From Streptomyces sp. G-G2 (GTDB lineage Bacteria > Actinomycetota > Actinomycetes > Streptomycetales > Streptomycetaceae): a stretch of DNA of 64,000 nucleotides. Below the pieces are notes generated by a model, which ran no database searches, was not told where the DNA came from, and saw only the letters and a program-made list of their open reading frames with translations. Positions 59,588 to 64,000 of the stretch are shown in pieces. Numbering within the stretch: the stretch's first letter is position 1; each line of letters opens with the position of its first letter. A program made the position numbers and the translations under genes. The stretch spans positions 56,799 to 120,798 of the forward strand of contig NZ_JASISO010000005.1 in the NCBI RefSeq assembly GCF_030063135.1. The letters run 5' to 3'.

Positions 59588-59606
59588 CCCGGCACACACC
59601 AGTCGT

Positions 59607-59642
59607 CGGGGGCCGGCCGCGGTCTTCCGCAGTCGGCCCCCG
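59607..59642. terminator. Convergent hairpin terminator
   Basis: CGGGGGCCG ... CGGCCCCCG (59607-59615 and 59634-59642), with a smaller CGCGG/CCGC stem inside. It lies between two convergent genes. Confidence 0.82.
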
Positions 59643-59765
59643 CTGTGTCGCACGGACAGGACGGCCCCCGTCCGCGCGAGCGGCTCCTCGTCGGCCACGT
59701 CGACCGCGACCGCCCCGGCGGCCTCCCACCGAGCTGGCGGCCCCACCGGGAACGGACGGGCCCGA

Positions 59766-62147
59766 TCAGAACCCGGACCAGAGGCCGTTGCTGCCGAGCA
59801 TGTTGGTGCCGCCGCTGACGGTGCCCGCGCCGTTGCCGGTGTAGAGCTTCATGTTGTTGTTGGCGTCGATGCCTGCGATGTCCTGCTTGCCGTCGCTGTT
59901 GAAGTCGGCGGCGAGCAGGGACCGGAAGCCCTTCCAGAGGCCGTTGCTGCCGAGCATGTTGGTGCCGCCGCCGACGGTGCCCGTGCCGTCGCCGGTGTAG
60001 AGCTTGAGGTTGTTGTTGGCGTCGATGCCTGCGATGTCCTGCTTGCCGTCGCCGTTGTAGTCGGCGGCGGTGATGGTCGTGAAGCCCTTCCAGAGGCCGG
60101 TGCTGCCGAGCATGTTGGTGCCGCCGCTGACGGTGCCCGTGCCGTTGCCGGTGTAGAGCTTGAGGTTGCTGTTGGCGTCGATGCCTGAGATGTCCTGCTT
60201 GCCGTCGCCGTTGAAGTCGGCGGCCGTGATGGACGTGAAGCCCTTCCACAGACCGGTGCTGCCGAGCATGTTCGTACCGCCGGAGAGGTGACCGGCACCG
60301 TCGCCGGTGTACAGCTTGAGGTTGTTGTTGGCGTCGATGCCTGCGATGTCCTGCTTGCCGTCGCCGTTGAAGTCGGCGGCGGCGATGGACTTGAAGCCCT
60401 TCCAGAGGCCGTTGCTGCCGAGCATGTCGCTGCCACCACCGACGCTGCCCGCGCCGTCACCCGTGTACAGCTTCATGTTGCTGTTCGCGTCGATGCCCGC
60501 GATGTCCTGCTTGCCGTCACCGTTGAAGTCGGCGCCCACGGTCCGCGCCATGGTCGGCGCCGGGACGGAGGGCGGGCAGTCTGCGAGCGGCGCCGGGAAG
60601 GTTCCGGCCTGATCCGTGGAGAACGGCAGGTTGTAGAAGGCCAACAGGCCTATCCCGTTGCTGTTCGTGATCCAGGGGCCGGCTCCGTCGTGTCCGACGT
60701 AGCTGATGCCGGTGGCACTGGTAGCGGGTCCCGTCAGCCGAAGGTGGATGAACCCGGGCCTGACGGCCATCGACGCCACGGATACCGGGCTGCCGTTGAC
60801 GACGAAGTTGGTGACGGGGCCGCATCCGGCCACGAGCGCGTCGGCAGCAGTGCGTAGGCCGATGGTGATCTCGGTGTGGTCGGCTTTGGAGAACCACGCC
60901 TTCTGCGGGTCCGGAGCGGTGCTCGCCGCTGCGCTGCCGCCGTAGTAGTCCCGGGCCATGGAGAGGAAGTCGCGGTCGGCGAGATCGCGGTAGCCGCCGA
61001 CGTAGTAGTAGTGGCAGTTGTCGGGGCCCTGCCCGCTGATGCCGGTGGTCGACAGCACGGTGACGCCGTGCAGGGAGGCGTACTGCCGCTGTGCTTCGCG
61101 TTCCTCGTACGAGTTCTGAGGCGCACCGGCAGCGTCGAGACAGCCGTTGCGGATCTGATGCGCGTACACGTGCTCCACGCCCGGGTAGTCGGTCTTCCAG
61201 TCGTCCAGGAGGGACGTGAAGCCGGAGGTCTGGGCCGCGACGTTGTTGTTGTCGGACTCTCCCTGGTACCAGAAGATGCCACGGACCTGGCCCTGCACTC
61301 CTGCCCTCCGGGCCCGGCCGAGCAGGCGTCCGTAGTTGGTTCCCGGGTCGGTGGGGTTCGCGTCGTCGCGCTGGAAGAAGGTGATGGGGCGACCCTCGTG
61401 ACCGCCCTGCAGGAAGGCGATGGGGACGCCGTACGTATTCACCTCCTGGCGGCCCAGGCGGAGCGCGTACTGGCCGATCGCTCCCGAGACCTGGTAGGAG
61501 TCGCCGTCCGCCACCTGCCAGGTGTCGTCCTGGGCGGCCGTCGTGGGGTCGGAGGTGGACGATCCGAACGTACGCACCCAGGGCGACCGGTCCGCGCTGC
61601 TGGAGTTCGAAGTGTCGGACGGGTTGTTGGGATTCGATGGGAAGTGCTGGCGGGCGGCGGCGTTGGACTGGCCGTTCACGATGAACACGTCGCCTGCCAC
61701 GATGTCGCTCCACGCGGCCTGCAGCCTGATGGTGGAACCGGAGACGGAGTAGAGGCTGAAGGAATAGCTGTTCAGACCAGCCTGGATCCGGGGCGCGAAG
61801 GCGAACGCCGATCCAGCACCGTTCACCGGGACGCTGCTGCTCGACAGGGGCTCCCCGTCCCTGGCGATGTCCAGCCGCATCGAGCTGGCTCCGACCTGTG
61901 TGACGTTGCCGGCGACGTCGACGACGGCGTTGTTCGTGGCCGGGTCGCGCGGGAAGAGCTGGTGGTCGCGCGGGGACTTGGTGAGCTGGACTTCGCTTCC
62001 CGCCAGGTCGGTCCGCGCGGCCGGGCGGAGCGTCGGCCGCCCTGCCGACGCCGTGGCCGCCCCGTCGGACGCGAGCGTGGCGGCGATCGCGAGGGACAGT
62101 GCGAGCGTGCCTTGGGCCAGTGTCCGACGGCCGGAGTACTTCCGCAT
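59766..62147 (-). CDS. Secreted SASA-type esterase with five FG-GAP/VCBS repeats
   Basis: 793 residues. Signal peptide of about 35 residues (ends in ASA). The N-terminal esterase has GQSNAAA in DVFIVNGQSNAAARQ and FWYQGESDNNN, the two motifs of the sialate O-acetylesterase-like SASA family. From about residue 530 five 52-residue repeats follow, each with calcium-type DFNGDGKQDIAGID and ending in MLGSNGLWKGF or a variant. The stop follows GLWSGF. The target is presumably an O-acetylated polysaccharide. The repeats are nearly the same as those in the next two genes. Confidence 0.9.
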   Translation of the reverse strand: MRKYSGRRTLAQGTLALSLAIAATLASDGAATASAGRPTLRPAARTDLAGSEVQLTKSPRDHQLFPRDPATNNAVVDVAGNVTQVGASSMRLDIARDGEPLSSSSVPVNGAGSAFAFAPRIQAGLNSYSFSLYSVSGSTIRLQAAWSDIVAGDVFIVNGQSNAAARQHFPSNPNNPSDTSNSSSADRSPWVRTFGSSTSDPTTAAQDDTWQVADGDSYQVSGAIGQYALRLGRQEVNTYGVPIAFLQGGHEGRPITFFQRDDANPTDPGTNYGRLLGRARRAGVQGQVRGIFWYQGESDNNNVAAQTSGFTSLLDDWKTDYPGVEHVYAHQIRNGCLDAAGAPQNSYEEREAQRQYASLHGVTVLSTTGISGQGPDNCHYYYVGGYRDLADRDFLSMARDYYGGSAAASTAPDPQKAWFSKADHTEITIGLRTAADALVAGCGPVTNFVVNGSPVSVASMAVRPGFIHLRLTGPATSATGISYVGHDGAGPWITNSNGIGLLAFYNLPFSTDQAGTFPAPLADCPPSVPAPTMARTVGADFNGDGKQDIAGIDANSNMKLYTGDGAGSVGGGSDMLGSNGLWKGFKSIAAADFNGDGKQDIAGIDANNNLKLYTGDGAGHLSGGTNMLGSTGLWKGFTSITAADFNGDGKQDISGIDANSNLKLYTGNGTGTVSGGTNMLGSTGLWKGFTTITAADYNGDGKQDIAGIDANNNLKLYTGDGTGTVGGGTNMLGSNGLWKGFRSLLAADFNSDGKQDIAGIDANNNMKLYTGNGAGTVSGGTNMLGSNGLWSGF

Positions 62148-62166
62148 GACGGTTACCTTGCTGAGA

Positions 62167-62181
62167 GGGAGGGAGGGAGGG
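62167..62181 (+). repeat. G-quadruplex-like GGGAGGGAGGGAGGG
   Basis: Four GGG runs with single A spacers lie about 20 bp upstream of the SASA-esterase start, on the strand opposite the mRNA. A separate AAGG serves as ribosome site. Confidence 0.85.
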
Positions 62182-62211
62182 AGTGGAGCGGAGGACGGAG
62201 GCGGCCGGGCT

Positions 62212-63387
62212 CTAGAAGCCGGCCCAGGCGCCGCTGGGGCCGGACAGCATGTTGGTGCCGCCGCTGACGGTGCCGGCGCCGTTGCCGACGTAGAGCATCA
62301 TGTTGTTGTTCGCGTCGATGCCTGCGATGTCCTGCTTGCCGTCGACGCTGAAGTCGGCGGCCACCAGGGACCGGAAGCCCTTCCACAGGCCGGTGCTGCC
62401 CAGCATGTTGGTGCCGCCACCGAGCTGACCGGCACCGTCGCCCGTGTACAGCTTCAGGTTGTCGTAGGCGTCGATGCCCGCGATGTCGCGCTTGCCGTCA
62501 CCGTTGAAGTCCGCGGACGTGATCGACTTGAACCCCTTCCACAGGCCGGTGCTGCCCAGCATGTTGGCGCCGCCACCGAGCTGACCGGCACCGTCGCCGG
62601 TGTAGAGCTTCATGTTGTCGTAGGCGTCGATACCTGCGATGTCCTGCTTGCCGTCACCGTTGAAGTCACCGGCGGCGATCGACTTGAAGCCCTTCCACAG
62701 GCCATTGCTGCCCAGCATGTTGGTGCCGCCACCGAGGTGACCGGCACCGTCGCCGGTGTAGAGCTTCATGTTGTCGTAGGCGTCGATGCCCGCGATGTCC
62801 TGCTTGCCGTCACCGTTGAAGTCACCGGCGGCGATCGACTTGAAGCCCTTCCACAGGCCATTGCTGCCCAGCATGTCTGCGCCCCCGGGCACGAGAGCCG
62901 GACCGTCGCTGATGTAGTACTTCATGTTGTTGTTGGCGTCGATGCCGGCTATGCCCGGCGAGAGGTCAGAAAAGACACCGGCCACCGTGCGGGCCATGGC
63001 AGGCGCCGGAGCGGGAGTCGGGTCGGTGGGGTACGGGGTGGCGTGGTCGTTGCCCAGCCCGTACTTCGGTCCGCAGTTGGGCCACGCTCCCTGGCCCTGG
63101 ACGGCGAGGACCTTCTCAGCTATGAGGATCTGCTGCTGCTTGGTGGCCAGATCGGCGCGCGGGGCGTAGATCTCGCCACCGAACCCCTTCCACGTCGACG
63201 AGGTGAACTGCAGGCCTCCGTAGAAGCCGTTCCCGTTGTTGATGCTCCAGTTGCCGGTGCTCTCGCAATCGGCGACCTTGTCCCACGTGCTCACCGACGC
63301 GGCGTCGGCGGCGGTGAGATTCAGGCACAGTACGGAGCAGGAGACCAGACCGATGAGGGCGGTCGACAGGAGGCGCTTGCGGTTCAT
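62212..63387 (-). CDS. Secreted Rpf-like lysozyme with five FG-GAP/VCBS repeats
   Basis: 391 residues. Signal peptide MNRKRLLSTALIGLVSCSVLCLNLTAADA, then the resuscitation-promoting-factor domain: WDKVADCESTGNWSINNGNGFYGGLQFTSSTWKGFGG, with catalytic Glu in CEST, and KVLAVQGQGAWPNCG at its end. A proline linker leads to five 52-residue repeats; the first is degenerate (ending PGIAGIDANNNMKYYISDGP), and the others carry DFNGDGKQDIAGID. It should cleave peptidoglycan outside the cell. No c-di-AMP riboswitch fits into the 101-nt upstream gap. The stop TAG sits in the loop of a GGCCGG/CCGGCC hairpin. Confidence 0.92.
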   Translation of the reverse strand: MNRKRLLSTALIGLVSCSVLCLNLTAADAASVSTWDKVADCESTGNWSINNGNGFYGGLQFTSSTWKGFGGEIYAPRADLATKQQQILIAEKVLAVQGQGAWPNCGPKYGLGNDHATPYPTDPTPAPAPAMARTVAGVFSDLSPGIAGIDANNNMKYYISDGPALVPGGADMLGSNGLWKGFKSIAAGDFNGDGKQDIAGIDAYDNMKLYTGDGAGHLGGGTNMLGSNGLWKGFKSIAAGDFNGDGKQDIAGIDAYDNMKLYTGDGAGQLGGGANMLGSTGLWKGFKSITSADFNGDGKRDIAGIDAYDNLKLYTGDGAGQLGGGTNMLGSTGLWKGFRSLVAADFSVDGKQDIAGIDANNNMMLYVGNGAGTVSGGTNMLSGPSGAWAGF

Positions 63388-63438
63388 CGTGTGCTCGCTT
63401 CTGAGAGGGATGTGCGGGAAGGGGGCGGGGGACAGCCG

Positions 63439-63467
63439 GTGTCCGGACCTCGATGAGGTCCGGACAC
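63439..63467 (-). terminator. Hairpin terminator of the third FG-GAP gene
   Basis: GTGTCCGGACCTC, GAT, GAGGTCCGGACAC: 13-bp perfect stem with a 3-nt loop, 22 bp beyond the stop codon. Confidence 0.85.
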
Positions 63468-63480
63468 GACGAGCCGGGAA

Positions 63481-63500
63481 TCCGGGTTCTAGAACCCGGA
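63481..63500. repeat. 20-bp perfect palindrome spanning the stop codon
   Basis: TCCGGGTTCTAGAACCCGGA is symmetrical throughout and contains the TAG stop of the third FG-GAP gene at its centre. Confidence 0.92.
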
Positions 63501-64000
63501 CCAGAGGCCGGTGCTGCCGAGCATGTTGGTGCCGCCGCTGACGGTGCCCGCGCCGTTGCCGGTGTAGAGCTTCATGTTGTTGTTGGCGTCGATGCCCGCG
63601 ATGTCCTGCTTGCCGTCGCTGTTGAAGTCGGCGGCGAGCAGGGACCGGAAGCCCTTCCAGAGGCCGTTGCTGCCGAGCATGTTGGTGCCGCCACCGAGCT
63701 GACCGGCACCGTCGCCGGTGTACAGCTTGAGGTTGTTGTTGGCGTCGATGCCTGCGATGTCCTGCTTGCCGTCGCCGTTGTAGTCGGCGGCGGTGATGGT
63801 CGTGAAGCCCTTCCAGAGGCCGTTGCTGCCGAGCATGTTGGTGCCGCCGCCGACGGTGCCCGTGCCGTCGCCGGTGTAGAGCTTGAGGTTGCTGTTGGCG
63901 TCGATGCCTGAGATGTCCTGCTTGCCGTCGCCGTTGAAGTCGGCGGCCGTGATGGACGTGAAGCCCTTCCACAGACCGGTGCTGCCGAGCATGTTCGTAC
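63489..64000 (-). CDS. C-terminal part of a third FG-GAP/VCBS-repeat protein (partial)
   Basis: About 170 residues up to the right edge, ending at TAG 63489. It comprises more than three 52-residue repeats with DFNGDGKQDISGID, DYNGDGKQDIAGID and DFNSDGKQDIAGID, each closed by NMLGSNGLWKGF or a variant. These are almost identical, also at DNA level, to those of the SASA esterase. The N-terminal domain lies outside the window, so its activity is unknown. The gene runs on the same strand as the other two. Confidence 0.9.
   Translation of the reverse strand, partial: TNMLGSTGLWKGFTSITAADFNGDGKQDISGIDANSNLKLYTGDGTGTVGGGTNMLGSNGLWKGFTTITAADYNGDGKQDIAGIDANNNLKLYTGDGAGQLGGGTNMLGSNGLWKGFRSLLAADFNSDGKQDIAGIDANNNMKLYTGNGAGTVSGGTNMLGSTGLWSGF

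Noticed and set aside
63388..63488. c-di-AMP (ydaO-type) riboswitch before the Rpf-like gene
   Set aside because: Such riboswitches precede some actinobacterial rpf genes, but the gap is only 101 nt, is mostly a terminator of the preceding gene, and shows none of the conserved riboswitch segments.

Overview
The window is high-GC actinobacterial DNA, most likely from a Streptomyces chromosome. The evidence is GC-rich third codon positions throughout, frequent GTG and TTG starts, and lineage-typical families: DUF5954, DUF4404, the 106-aa MerR-type protein, a TIGR04222-like protein, ALF-repeat and LAxTG-anchored proteins, and an Rpf-type lysozyme domain. Assignments come from reading the sequence and recalling families. 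No database search was run.

Layout. 0-12 kb: glyceraldehyde-3-phosphate dehydrogenase, a GlxA-type regulator, small stress or housekeeping genes, a frameshifted glycosyltransferase, a coupled pair of anhydro-MurNAc kinase and MHS transporter, a methyltransferase and an XRE-cupin regulator. 12-21 kb: a TetR/FAD-monooxygenase pair with two clear operators, an AI-2E-type permease, a TetR fragment, a methyltransferase, a lipoprotein and a TetR-hydrolase operon. 21-28 kb: a secreted SH3-like protein with a broken signal peptide, a vWA protein, a ClC channel that appears to lack an internal block, and an SRPBCC / FAD-oxidoreductase / MpaB-type operon.

28.2-28.7 kb and 41.0-41.8 kb hold two diverged copies of one non-coding locus. 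Both keep the same promoter (TAGACA, 17 bp, TATGGT), five hairpins with compensatory base changes, and a strong terminal hairpin. The first lies upstream of a MerR-type gene. The second carries a roughly 375-nt expansion and has no intact gene behind it. This is my best candidate for an undescribed system.

30-40 kb: an operon of tandem YbjQ-type proteins, and a tightly overlapping RsbQ-RsbP-RsbV-like operon (hydrolase, PAS-PP2C phosphatase, STAS protein) downstream of an XRE-NB-ARC-TPR gene. This looks like a complete partner-switching input module. 42-55 kb: a membrane-anchored Mrr-like nuclease, a TetR/hydrolase pair with two operators, prolyl aminopeptidase, a flavohemoglobin operon with a 52-codon leader, a serine hydrolase, and a MarR-controlled NmrA operon. 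56-64 kb is a secretome block: Tat-exported phospholipase C, a sortase-anchored ALF protein, and three consecutive genes that place different N-terminal heads (SASA esterase, Rpf lysozyme, one outside the window) on nearly identical 52-residue calcium-type FG-GAP/VCBS repeats.

Broken genes are common: at least four apparent single-base lesions (near 7750, 21357, 29917 and 40685) and four gene remnants (17031, 23188, 40152, 46003). Some may be assembly errors, so the raw reads matter.
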